From positions 1-5,142 of the forward strand of contig JAOZRI010000184.1 in assembly GCA_029940235.1 (NCBI GenBank): a stretch of DNA of 5,142 nucleotides, given 5' to 3'. The DNA comes from Desulfobacula sp. (GTDB lineage Bacteria > Desulfobacterota > Desulfobacteria > Desulfobacterales > Desulfobacteraceae). The notes under the pieces were generated by a model. It worked only from the letters and a program-made list of their open reading frames with translations. It was not told where the DNA came from and made no database searches. Below, piece after piece: positions 5,135 to 5,142 of the stretch (the stretch's first letter is position 1; each line of letters begins with the position of its first letter). The position numbers were made by a program, and so were the translations under genes.

Positions 5135-5142
5135 GCATATTG

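Noticed and set aside
4923..5138. Open frame of 71 codons on the minus strand
   Set aside because: Its first third is the tRNA-Ser read as protein and the rest crosses the terminator hairpin. There is no ribosome binding site and no recognisable protein.

Overview
The window looks like chromosomal DNA from an anaerobic, AT-rich bacterium, most plausibly a sulfate-reducing Desulfobacterota (Desulfobacteraceae-like). The clues are a multi-subunit ferredoxin-dependent 2-oxoacid oxidoreductase with its own small 2x[4Fe-4S] subunit, a DsrE-family protein, a rhodanese lipoprotein, SlyX, a universal stress protein and a perfect FNR-type site. The organism assignment is inference from gene content; no phylogenetic marker is present.

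Left part (1-1937, all minus strand). A korD-like ferredoxin gene overlaps the start of a korA-like 2-oxoacid:acceptor oxidoreductase alpha subunit, which runs off the left edge. A good TTGACA promoter candidate precedes korD. Upstream are a single-domain universal stress protein (Usp) and a small membrane protein of the DUF6122 type. The best start of the latter is an internal ATG with a strong Shine-Dalgarno.

Middle (1938-3262, plus strand). A 292-bp divergent intergenic region carries a perfect FNR-type palindrome (TTGAT-N4-ATCAA), placed roughly where an activator would sit for the DUF6122 gene. Three co-oriented genes follow: a DsrE-family protein with a CxxC, a rhodanese lipoprotein, and slyX. 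The gaps are about 55 bp with no evident terminators, so they may be co-transcribed. The first two suggest sulfur or persulfide chemistry in two compartments.

Right part (3263-5142, minus strand). A full-length class II Fic protein AMPylase with a C-terminal winged helix converges on slyX. Its 361-bp upstream region holds a duplicated near-palindromic AT-rich element that looks like an operator. After that come an intrinsic terminator and a tRNA-Ser(GCU) gene with encoded CCA. The fic gene and its upstream DNA are visibly AT-richer than kor, and they lie on the 3' side of a tRNA gene, the usual side for integration. No attachment-site duplication, integrase or transposase is visible here.

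No CRISPR array, phage gene or complete mobile element was found. The most distinctive signals are the FNR-type site in the divergent region and the repeated palindrome in front of fic.
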